A DNA stretch of 64,000 nt from positions 1-64,000 of the forward strand of contig CAXBFJ010000007.1 in NCBI GenBank assembly GCA_963975245.1, written 5' to 3'. The position numbers were made by a program, and so were the translations under genes. Of this stretch, positions 34,571-42,302 are shown piece after piece (the first letter of the stretch is position 1; each line of letters starts with the position of its first letter). This DNA is from Panacagrimonas sp963975245. Its GTDB lineage: Bacteria > Pseudomonadota > Gammaproteobacteria > Nevskiales > Nevskiaceae. The notes below the pieces were generated by a model that made no database searches, was not told where the DNA came from, and saw only the letters and a list, made by a program, of their open reading frames with translations.

Positions 34571-34932
34571 CGTTTGCTTCCTTTTTTGCTCACTTTCTTC
34601 GCAACGCCCTTGCGGGCTTTGGCCTTGTCCAGTGCCCCGGATACCTTTGCATTGAATCCGTAGACGATGCGCTGTCCGCTCAGGGCCACCAGTTCCACGC
34701 TGCGTTCCTGGCCCGGCTCAAAACGCACCGCAGTACCAGCGGCAATGTTGAGGCGAAATCCGCGCGCTGCCTTGCGATCAAATTCCAGTGCAGGGTTGGT
34801 CTCAAAGAAGTGATAGTGCGAGCCGACCTGGATGGGCCGGTCGCCCGAATTGGCGACCACCAGTTGCAGGGTTTCGCGCCCCTCGTTGAGCGCAAGATCG
34901 CCCTCGTCAATCAGCATTTCTCCGGGAATCAT
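34567..34932 (-). CDS. ureB: Urease subunit beta with Lys-rich tail
   Basis: Structural beta subunit of urease. 121 residues from MIPGEMLIDEGDLALNEGRE, with NSGDRPIQVGSHYHFFETNPAL and RFEPGQERSVELVALSG typical of the family. The last 20 or so residues (DKAKARKGVAKKVSKKGSK) form a very lysine-rich tail that I would not expect in most UreB, usually close to 100 residues. Its role is unknown. ATG 34932 is 28 bases after ureA. Confidence 0.95.
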   Translation of the reverse strand: MIPGEMLIDEGDLALNEGRETLQLVVANSGDRPIQVGSHYHFFETNPALEFDRKAARGFRLNIAAGTAVRFEPGQERSVELVALSGQRIVYGFNAKVSGALDKAKARKGVAKKVSKKGSKR

Positions 34933-34960
34933 GTTGGTTGTCCTGTGGTGAGCGCTGGCT

Positions 34961-35263
34961 TCAGGTGATGGGGTTGTGGACCGTGACGAGCTTGGTGCCA
35001 TCCGGGAAAGTGGCTTCCACCTGGATGTCGGGAATCATGTCAGCAATGCCGTCCATGACATCTTCCAGTTTGAGCAGGGTGGTGCCGTAGCTCATCAGTT
35101 CAGCCACGCTGCGACCATCGCGCGCGCCTTCCATGATGGCGGCGCTGATGAAGGCAACCGCCTCCGGATAATTCAGTTTCAGGCCGCGTGCCTTGCGCCG
35201 TTCTGCCAGCAGCGCTGCGGTGAAGATCAGCAGCTTGTCTTTCTCGCGGGGTGTCAGTTCCAT
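34961..35263 (-). CDS. ureA: Urease subunit gamma
   Basis: Structural gamma subunit of urease. 100 residues starting MELTPREKDKLLIFTAALLAERR, with GLKLNYPEAVAFISAAIMEGARDGRSVAELM and VQVEATFPDGTKLVTVHNPI-type C-terminus (here IQVEATFP). Length is standard. It lies 22 bases after ureD and before ureB. Confidence 0.97.
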   Translation of the reverse strand: MELTPREKDKLLIFTAALLAERRKARGLKLNYPEAVAFISAAIMEGARDGRSVAELMSYGTTLLKLEDVMDGIADMIPDIQVEATFPDGTKLVTVHNPIT

Positions 35264-35285
35264 GCGTTACGCACCTTGGATGTCA

Positions 35286-36167
35286 TCAGGTAGACCAGAT
35301 TCGTGGAGGGATACCGGGGGCATTGCACAGGGCGGGGCGCAGCTGGCACCAGATCTCGGTGAGCGCCGCTCGAACCGATTCCGCGGAATGCCCCAGGGCT
35401 CTTGCAACCCATAGGCCATGATCGAAGCGTGTGATGCCCAGATGCACGCCATCGCGACGAATTTCGCGGCAGGACTGCAGAAGGGATTCGTCCAGGGGCA
35501 GGCCCAGCGCCCAGAAATTGCCATGCACATTGGCGCCGTTCCATCCCAGGGCAGAGGTCCTGAGCGGATCGTCGGCTGCCAGGCGCACACGTTCGCTCCA
35601 AAGCAGGGTCTGCTCGCGATAAAGGCGCGTGTGCTGACGCATTTCGCCGCTGGAGAAGTGCTCGCCGGACCGCTTTCGTCCGAGCATCCAGATATCCCAG
35701 CCGCAGGCGCGGCTATCGTCGGCGCAGTCAATGCGCGTTTCCGATCTGACGTCGGCGTCGTCAAAAATGATGGCCTCTTGCGGTAGCCACTCAAGCACCG
35801 AGCCGCCCTGAAGATTGAGCGCAACTGTCTGGCCTGCCGGATGCCCTCCGCTGCGGTACCACTTGGCAGCGCCGGGTGTGCTGATCCGCGCGTGCGCGCC
35901 TGAGCCCACATCAATGTTGATGGAGAGTTGGTCGCCACCGGCGATACCGCCGGGCGGGTGAAGCAGAAGCAGGTCCATTTGCCCGGAGGTATCGGGGTAC
36001 AGGGCCTTCTGGATGCGCAATGGTCCAAAGTGGTGCGCGTGCTCGACGATGGTGCGCTGCCCCCGTTTGGCAATTCGGATGGCCAGGCGAGCCTTCCACT
36101 CCCGCGATGAAAGCGGGTTTGCCTTGCGACATTCAGTGTTCTGCGTTGTGGGTCCGCCGTCTGGCAT
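35286..36167 (-). CDS. ureD: Urease accessory protein UreD
   Basis: Scaffold for nickel insertion into urease, called UreH in some species. From ATG 36167 it has 293 residues; conserved are HHFGPLRIQKALYPD, LLLHPPGGIAGGDQLSI, TPGAAKWYRS, WLPQEAIIFDDADV and the late GITRFDHGLWVARALG. The open frame reaches 36311, but its longer N-terminus is not family-like and would run over a sigma-54-like promoter at 36218-36233. It is the first gene of ureDABCEFG and diverges from the permease-kinase gene across 181 bases. Confidence 0.93.
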   Translation of the reverse strand: MPDGGPTTQNTECRKANPLSSREWKARLAIRIAKRGQRTIVEHAHHFGPLRIQKALYPDTSGQMDLLLLHPPGGIAGGDQLSINIDVGSGAHARISTPGAAKWYRSGGHPAGQTVALNLQGGSVLEWLPQEAIIFDDADVRSETRIDCADDSRACGWDIWMLGRKRSGEHFSSGEMRQHTRLYREQTLLWSERVRLAADDPLRTSALGWNGANVHGNFWALGLPLDESLLQSCREIRRDGVHLGITRFDHGLWVARALGHSAESVRAALTEIWCQLRPALCNAPGIPPRIWST

Positions 36168-36217
36168 GCGTCTGATTGCTGAGGAGCAGGCCACTGGCGC
36201 TGCGTGGAACAGGATTG

Positions 36218-36233
36218 CGCAAAGATTACGCCA
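36218..36233 (-). promoter_or_regulatory. Putative sigma-54 (-24/-12) promoter of the urease operon
   Basis: Read on the minus strand the site is TGGCGTAATCTTTGCG. It matches TGGCRYRNNNNTTGCW at every position except the last, with GG and GC 10 bases apart. The start point would lie near 36207, about 40 bases before ureD. Sigma-54/NtrC control fits a nitrogen-assimilation operon, but no NtrC site was confirmed. Confidence 0.5.
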
Positions 36234-36348
36234 CTGCCAAGCGGATGCCCGCATACGTTGATTGACGTAGCCCTGGTAGCTGGCTCCGGCCCGCTTATTG
36301 CGCTGGGTCATCCCAGTCCGGGAATGTGCCCGAGTTCAGATCAACTGC

Positions 36349-39300
36349 ATGCCGCCAGTCACCGCTAATGCTGCCCGACCCGATGACGATCCGCCTATCC
36401 AGCGGATCGTCAAGGTGCGGCGTGACTACAACACCTGGGTGGCGGACGAGTCCATGGAGGACTATGCGCTGCGCTTCACGGCGCATTCCTTTCGCAAGTG
36501 GTCGCCATTGCGGGTCGCCAATACGGCGTTTGGTTCCATCGCCTTCCTCCTGCTGGAAGCAGTTGGCGCAGCCATTTTGCTCAGTTACGGCTTTACCAAT
36601 GCGTTCTGGGCCATCGTTTTTGCCAGTTCGGTCATTTTCCTGGTGAGCCTGCCCATCAGCTGGTACGGCGCCAAGTACGGCCTGGACATGGATCTGCTGA
36701 CGCGGGGCGCGGGGTTTGGTTACATCGGCTCCACGATCACCTCGCTGATCTACGCCTCCTTCACGTTCATTTTCTTCGCGCTTGAAGCCTCGATCATGGC
36801 CTTGGCCTTGCAGCTGTGCTTCAACATGCCGTTGACAGTGGCCTACCTGATCAGTGCTCTGGTGGTGATCCCGCTGGTGACGCACGGCATCACCTTGATC
36901 AATCGCTTTCAGGCCTGGACACAGCCGCTCTGGCTGCTGCTGTTGGTCACGCCGTACATTTTCGTCTTTGCGCGTTCGCCGGAGCTTGTCGGCGAGTTGA
37001 AGCAGTACGTGGGGCAGGGCAGCGCAGGATTTGATCTGCTCATGTTTGGCGCCGCCGCAAGCCTGGTGTTGTCCATGGTGCTGCAAGTGGGCGAGCAGAT
37101 CGATTTCCTGCGCTTCCTGCCCAAAAAGACGCGAGAGAATCGCAAGAGCTGGATTGCGAGCTTGTTGATCGCCGGGCCCGGTTGGATCGGTTTTGGTGCG
37201 CTGCGCATGCTGGGCGGCGCCTTGCTGGCCTTTGTCGCGGTGAAGGCAATGGTGCCCGCGCACAATGCGATGGAGCCGGCGACGATGTATCTGACCGCCT
37301 TCGGCTTTGTGTTCGACTCGCCGCAGTTGGCTCTGATCGCGATGACGCTGTTGGTCGTGCTCTCGCAACTCAAGATCAATACGACCAATGCCTATGCCGG
37401 TTCGCTCGCCTGGTCCAATTTCTTTGCTCGCGTGACGCACAGCCATCCGGGTCGCGTGGTCTGGGTCGTTTTCAATGTGCTAATCGCCCTGCTGCTGATG
37501 CAGCTCGGCGTCTTTGCTGCGCTGCAGAAAGTGCTGGGCCTGTATTCGAATATCGCCATCGCATGGGTGGGTGCATTGGTGGCCGATCTGGTGATCAACA
37601 AACCCTTGGGTCTGTCGCCAAAAGGGATTGAATTCAAGCGTGCGCATTTGTACGACATCAACCCCGTAGGGGTCGGTAGCATGGTGATTGCCTCGCTGAT
37701 CTCGGTGGCCGCCTACGCAGGATTTTTTGGTGCGCACGCGCAGGCCTTCTCGGCGTTCATCGCACTGGTCACCGCATTTGCCTGTGCACCGCTGATTGCG
37801 TGGATGACCGGCGGGCGCTACTACATTGCGCGCGATTCAAGCGCGTTATTGGCCACAGAGGCTGAGCCGCGGCGTTGTTCGATCTGCGAGAAAGCCTATG
37901 AGACGGAGGAGATGGCACTGTGTCCGGCTTATCGCGGCCCGATCTGTTCACTCTGCTGCTCTCTCGATGCCCGTTGCCACGATGCCTGCAAACCCGGCGC
38001 CAATCTGAGCGACCAGGTGGCAAGCACCGCAGAACGCTTGTTGCCGGGTGTATCGCTGCAGCAGTTCCATTCCAAGCTGGGCCGCTTCCTGATGATTTTC
38101 GTGTCAGCGGCGATGGCCCTGGCGATGGTGCTTGGATTTGTCTACATCTTCCAGGCGGGCGAGGCGCCTGAACTCGCATCCAATCTGAAGTCCAGCCTCC
38201 TGACACTGTATGGCGTGTTGATGCTGGGGCTGGGCGTTGGCACCTGGTGGGTGGTGCTCACGGCGGAGAGTCGTCGCGTCGCTCAGCAGGAGACCGATCG
38301 ACAGACTCAGTTGCTGATGCGCGAAATCGAAGCGCACAAGAAGACCGATGCTGCGCTGCAGGCCGCCAAGCAGACTGCGGACAAGGCCAATCAGGCCAAG
38401 AGCCGCTATGTCACTGGTATCAGCCACGAACTTCGCACGCCACTGAACAGCATTCTGGGTTACGCCCAGATCCTGGAGTACGACCCGCAAATTCCGGAAC
38501 ATCGGCGCGATGCGGTGACTGTCATCCGACGCAGCAGCGAACATCTGGCATCCCTGGTCGATGGGCTGCTGGATCTGGCCAAGATCGAGAGCGGAAAGCT
38601 GCAGCTGGATAACGAGGAACTGCGCTTTGTCGAGTTCATGTCTCAGATCGTGGGCATGTTCCGATTGCAGGCGCAGAACAAGGGCATAGCGTTTGACTAC
38701 GACACTCAGGGGCGGCTGCCACGGGTGATCCGCGCCGATAAGAAAAGACTCGGCCAGATCCTGATCAATATTCTTGGAAATGCCGTCAAGTTCACCGAGC
38801 GCGGCACGGTCAGCCTGCGCGTGCGGGCACGAAACGAGATCGTCATTTTTGAGATTCGGGATTCGGGTGCAGGAATTTCGGCGGATGAGCTTGAGCGGAT
38901 TTTCCTGCCATTCGAGCGTGGCGCCAGTGCATCGGTAACCTCCGAAAGTGGCACCGGTCTTGGCCTGAGCATTGCGCGCATGCTGACCAATCTCATGGGC
39001 GGCGAAATGACGGCGCAGAGCGAAGTCGGACACGGCAGCCTGTTTAGCGTTCGCTTGTTTCTCCCTGAGGTTCGTCAGCCCAAGCCCAGCACGGATACGC
39101 CGCGTATCGATATCGCGGCTTACGCGGGACCGCGAAAGCGCGTGTTGATCGTCGATGACTCCGTGGTGGATAGACAGTTCCTGGCGAGCCTGCTGCTGCC
39201 GCTTGGATTCGAGATCAGCCAGGCAGGGTCTGGCATCGAAGCCATGCAGCTGGTTGGCGAAGTTCAACCTGATCTGGTCCTGCTCGATATCGGCATGCCC

Positions 39301-39756
39301 GGTATGGATGGTTGGGAAACTGCGCGTTTGCTACGCGCCAACTATCGGCAGCACCTTGCGATCGTCGTGATTTCCGCAGATGCCTTCGAAAAAAATCACG
39401 GCGCCAGTGCCGGCATCGTGCCGCAGGATTTTCTGGTCAAACCGGTGCATGTCGATCAGCTGATGGAACGCATTCGACTGGCACTGAACCTGATCTGGAT
39501 TGAAGCCGGACCTGAAACTTACAAGCCCGCTGCCGACGCGCCTGCCAGGCCGCAAATATCCACTGCACCGGATTCTGCAGAACTTCGAAAGCTTCGCGAA
39601 CTGGGCGAACTCGGCCATGTGCGGGGCATTCTTGATCTGCTCGACGAGATTGACGCAATGGATGAGCGCAATGCTGCCTTCACGGCCGCGCTGCGCGAAA
39701 AGGTGAAAGCTTTCGAGATTCCTGAGTACATGCGTTTGCTGGCGGAGGTCCAATGA
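36349..39756 (+). CDS. NCS1-type permease / Cys-rich module / histidine kinase / receiver fusion
   Basis: 1135 residues. An N-terminal NCS1 (nucleobase:cation symporter-1, cytosine/purine/allantoin type) permease of about 12 hydrophobic segments (about 40-495) has LTRGAGFGYIGS and INTTNAYAGSLAWSNFFAR. It is followed by a cluster of eight cysteines (510-547), two more membrane segments and a coiled-coil-like helix. Then come a HisKA domain with H693 in GISHELRTPLNS, an ATPase domain (N811; DSGAG 838-842; SGTGLGLS) and a receiver with D980. A tail follows. It probably senses urea or a related small amide while or instead of transporting it. It overlaps the next response-regulator gene by 4 bases and lies between urease and urea-transporter genes. 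ATG 36349 is preferred over TTG 36298. Confidence 0.88.
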   Translation: MPPVTANAARPDDDPPIQRIVKVRRDYNTWVADESMEDYALRFTAHSFRKWSPLRVANTAFGSIAFLLLEAVGAAILLSYGFTNAFWAIVFASSVIFLVSLPISWYGAKYGLDMDLLTRGAGFGYIGSTITSLIYASFTFIFFALEASIMALALQLCFNMPLTVAYLISALVVIPLVTHGITLINRFQAWTQPLWLLLLVTPYIFVFARSPELVGELKQYVGQGSAGFDLLMFGAAASLVLSMVLQVGEQIDFLRFLPKKTRENRKSWIASLLIAGPGWIGFGALRMLGGALLAFVAVKAMVPAHNAMEPATMYLTAFGFVFDSPQLALIAMTLLVVLSQLKINTTNAYAGSLAWSNFFARVTHSHPGRVVWVVFNVLIALLLMQLGVFAALQKVLGLYSNIAIAWVGALVADLVINKPLGLSPKGIEFKRAHLYDINPVGVGSMVIASLISVAAYAGFFGAHAQAFSAFIALVTAFACAPLIAWMTGGRYYIARDSSALLATEAEPRRCSICEKAYETEEMALCPAYRGPICSLCCSLDARCHDACKPGANLSDQVASTAERLLPGVSLQQFHSKLGRFLMIFVSAAMALAMVLGFVYIFQAGEAPELASNLKSSLLTLYGVLMLGLGVGTWWVVLTAESRRVAQQETDRQTQLLMREIEAHKKTDAALQAAKQTADKANQAKSRYVTGISHELRTPLNSILGYAQILEYDPQIPEHRRDAVTVIRRSSEHLASLVDGLLDLAKIESGKLQLDNEELRFVEFMSQIVGMFRLQAQNKGIAFDYDTQGRLPRVIRADKKRLGQILINILGNAVKFTERGTVSLRVRARNEIVIFEIRDSGAGISADELERIFLPFERGASASVTSESGTGLGLSIARMLTNLMGGEMTAQSEVGHGSLFSVRLFLPEVRQPKPSTDTPRIDIAAYAGPRKRVLIVDDSVVDRQFLASLLLPLGFEISQAGSGIEAMQLVGEVQPDLVLLDIGMPGMDGWETARLLRANYRQHLAIVVISADAFEKNHGASAGIVPQDFLVKPVHVDQLMERIRLALNLIWIEAGPETYKPAADAPARPQISTAPDSAELRKLRELGELGHVRGILDLLDEIDAMDERNAAFTAALREKVKAFEIPEYMRLLAEVQ

Positions 39757-40658
39757 AGCCGCCACACGATGCGACCTTGATGATCGTCGACGACGTGCCG
39801 GCCAATCTTGCGGTGCTGCATGACGCTCTCGAGCAGGCGGGCTATTCGGTACGCGTGGCCACCAGTGGTGCACGGGCGATTGAGAGCGCGCAGCTCTCGC
39901 CACCCGACCTGATACTGCTGGATGCACTGATGCCAGGCCTGGACGGTTTCGAAACCTGCCGGCGCCTGAAAGCGGACATCGTGACGCGGCATATTCCGGT
40001 GATTTTCATGACCGGGCTGAGCGAAAGTGATCACGTGGTGCGCGGGTTTGAATGTGGCGGCGCGGATTACGTCACCAAACCGATCCGCACACAGGAAGTC
40101 CTTGCTCGGATTGCAGCACACCTGAGTAATGCAATGGCCATGGCCGAGTCGCAGCAGGCGGCGGATGCCGCAGGCGATGCCATCGTGGCAGTCGATGCAG
40201 AGCGTCGCGTGCGCTGGGCGACACCGCTGGCACGCCGATGGTTGCAGGACATTCTGGAAAACGACGGACGCCTGCCAGAGCAGCTACGGCAATGGATGGG
40301 TAAGGCGCTGGAGCCCAGCGTCAATCTTTCCGTCGCGTCGCAGCAGTTGGTATTCAGCCGGCTTGGTGAGTCACGCGGTGGTGACGAACGTCTTCTGATT
40401 CAGATGCGCGCGCATGTGCCCGAGCCCGAGGCACTGGTCCGTGCACTCAAGCTGACCCCGCGAGAGGCGGAGGTGCTGTATTGGGTTGCGCTCGGCAAAA
40501 CCAATTCGGATGTGGGTTCGGTTCTGCAAATGAGTCCGCGGACGGTGAACAAGCACCTGGAGCACATCTTCGTGAAGCTCAATGTCGAGACGCGAACTGC
40601 GGCGACCACAGTGGCCATCAACAAGGGTAGGGCCGGTATGACGCCGGCCGATGCGTGA
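39753..40658 (+). CDS. Response regulator, receiver + LuxR-type HTH
   Basis: 301 residues. The receiver domain (about 8-125) has the acidic pair D13-D14, phospho-acceptor D57 in LILLDALMPGLDG, and the Lys in YVTKP. A middle region (about 140-225) resembles a degenerate PAS domain (AGDAIVAVDAERRVRWATP). The C-terminal GerE/LuxR helix-turn-helix (232-292) contains LTPREAEVLYWVALGKTNSDVG and MSPRTVNKHLEHIFVKL. It overlaps the permease-kinase gene by 4 bases, with GGAGGT before the ATG, so it is its obvious partner. It probably controls urt and possibly ure transcription. Confidence 0.9.
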   Translation: MKPPHDATLMIVDDVPANLAVLHDALEQAGYSVRVATSGARAIESAQLSPPDLILLDALMPGLDGFETCRRLKADIVTRHIPVIFMTGLSESDHVVRGFECGGADYVTKPIRTQEVLARIAAHLSNAMAMAESQQAADAAGDAIVAVDAERRVRWATPLARRWLQDILENDGRLPEQLRQWMGKALEPSVNLSVASQQLVFSRLGESRGGDERLLIQMRAHVPEPEALVRALKLTPREAEVLYWVALGKTNSDVGSVLQMSPRTVNKHLEHIFVKLNVETRTAATTVAINKGRAGMTPADA

Positions 40659-40779
40659 TGCGCGCAACTCATCAAAGTATCGAAGGCCGGGTTCCAGGCA
40701 AGCATCCATTCAGCGGGGCCTGTGAGGAGCAATCCGTACAGGAAAGATTCAATCCAAATTTCACGGCAAGGAGTTACAC

Positions 40780-42075
40780 ATGAAACTGCGTAGGGGAACG
40801 AAACACACCATTGCGGCCAGTATCGGCGCGTTTGGCCTTTTGGCTTCATCCTGGGCGGCGCAAGCCGCAGACACGATCAAAGTGGGCGTTCTGCACTCGC
40901 TGTCCGGCACCATGGCGATATCCGAGACCACTCTGAAAGATACCGTCATGATGATGATTGACGAGCAGAACAAGAAGGGTGGTGTTCTGGGCAAGAAGCT
41001 GGAAGCAGTGGTTGTTGATCCGGCTTCCAATTGGCCATTGTTTGCTGAAAAAGCAGAACAGTTGCTGGTCAAGGACAAGGTTGCCGTTACCTTCGGATGC
41101 TGGACATCGGTGTCCCGCAAGTCCGTGCTGCCGGTCTATGAGAAGAACAATGGCCTGCTGTTCTACCCCGTTCAGTACGAGGGAGAAGAGTCTTCCAAGA
41201 ACGTGTTCTACACCGGTGCTGCACCTAATCAGCAGGCGATCCCGGCTGTGGATTACCTGATGAACGAAGTCGGCGTTGAGCGTTGGGTGCTCGCCGGCAC
41301 GGACTATGTCTATCCGCGTACCACCAACAAGATTCTTGAGGCCTACCTCAAGGCCAAGGGCGTGGCAGCAGAAGACATCATGATCAACTACACGCCATTC
41401 GGTCATTCAGACTGGCAATCGATCGTGTCTGACATCAAGAAGTTCGGCAGCGCGGGCAAGCAGACTGCCGTGGTATCGACCATCAACGGTGATGCCAACG
41501 TTCCTTTCTACAAGGAGCTCGGCAATCAGAAAATTTCGGCCGAAGACATTCCGGTTGTCGCCTTCTCAGTGGGCGAAGAAGAGTTGGCAGGCCTGGATAC
41601 CAAGCCTCTGGTCGGGCATCTCGCGGCTTGGAATTACTTCCAGTCCATCAGCTCTCCGGAAAACGAAGCGGCCATCAAGACCTGGCAGTCATTCACCAAG
41701 CCGGGACGCACCTTCAATGACCCGATGGAAGCAACCGTTATCGGTTTCAAACTGTGGGTCGCTGCTGCAGAGAAGGCCAAGAGTGTTGATGTGGACAAGG
41801 TCTCCGACGCCATCATTGGGCTGGAGGTGCCGAACCTGACCGGTGGTACCGCCAAGATGCTGCCGAATCACCACCTGACCAAGCCGGTCTACATCGGTGA
41901 AGTACGTGAAGACGGTCAGTTCGACGTGGTCTGGCAGACCGAATCGGAAGTACCGGGTGACGCCTGGAGTGATCACTTGCCAGGTTCGAAGGACATCGAA
42001 GCGGACTGGGTTGACCTCAAGTGTGGCAACTACAACACCAAGACCAAGAAGTGCTCGGGGCAGAACTACGAGTAA
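40780..42075 (+). CDS. urtA: Urea ABC transporter substrate-binding protein UrtA
   Basis: Periplasmic urea-binding protein. The 431 residues have a signal peptide (ending AAQAAD, about 30), then IKVGVLHSLSGTMAISETTLKD, VTFGCWTSVSRKSVLPVYE, LLFYPVQYEGEESSKNVFYTGAAPNQQ and FGHSDWQSIV, all characteristic of UrtA. AAGGAG precedes ATG 40780. It is 121 bases after the response regulator and heads urtABCDE. A strong hairpin follows, which may raise urtA levels over the rest. Confidence 0.95.
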   Translation: MKLRRGTKHTIAASIGAFGLLASSWAAQAADTIKVGVLHSLSGTMAISETTLKDTVMMMIDEQNKKGGVLGKKLEAVVVDPASNWPLFAEKAEQLLVKDKVAVTFGCWTSVSRKSVLPVYEKNNGLLFYPVQYEGEESSKNVFYTGAAPNQQAIPAVDYLMNEVGVERWVLAGTDYVYPRTTNKILEAYLKAKGVAAEDIMINYTPFGHSDWQSIVSDIKKFGSAGKQTAVVSTINGDANVPFYKELGNQKISAEDIPVVAFSVGEEELAGLDTKPLVGHLAAWNYFQSISSPENEAAIKTWQSFTKPGRTFNDPMEATVIGFKLWVAAAEKAKSVDVDKVSDAIIGLEVPNLTGGTAKMLPNHHLTKPVYIGEVREDGQFDVVWQTESEVPGDAWSDHLPGSKDIEADWVDLKCGNYNTKTKKCSGQNYE

Positions 42076-42096
42076 GCAAGTGCTGAGCTAGTGGAT

Positions 42097-42128
42097 CGGC
42101 GCGGCCCGGATGTCTGTGGGCCGCGCCG
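42097..42128 (+). terminator. GC-rich hairpin between urtA and urtB
   Basis: CGGCGCGGCCC (42097-42107) pairs perfectly with GGGCCGCGCCG (42118-42128) around a 10-base loop. There is no T-run. It lies 21 bases after the urtA stop, where many binding-protein genes carry an mRNA-stabilising or attenuating hairpin that lets urtA be expressed more than the membrane genes. Confidence 0.55.
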
Positions 42129-42302
42129 GTTACGGCGAGAAAATTGCTATTGAGATGTTCAAGGGGGATCAGGCACTGCGCTGCCTGTTTCAAGAACGGC
42201 GAGGATCGTCGATTCACACCGGGGTGATGCGATGCGACTCATGATGAACGGGGCATTTTTGTGACCTCCGAAAGAGACTTTCTATCCGGGATTGTTTTGC
42301 CG

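Noticed and set aside
33431..34663. Long plus-strand frame of 410 codons opposite ureC
   Set aside because: It is antisense to intact ureC and carries no recognisable domain.
35267..36073. Long minus-strand frame of 268 codons within ureD
   Set aside because: It is a Ser/Pro/Arg-rich shadow of ureD in another frame.
36295..37446. Long minus-strand frame of 383 codons opposite the permease-kinase
   Set aside because: Gln/Arg/His-rich composition without family blocks; the plus strand clearly encodes the permease.
40659..40779. Possible -24/-12 sites upstream of urtA
   Set aside because: Only GG-N10-GC spacing is met; the surrounding bases do not fit sigma-54 consensus.
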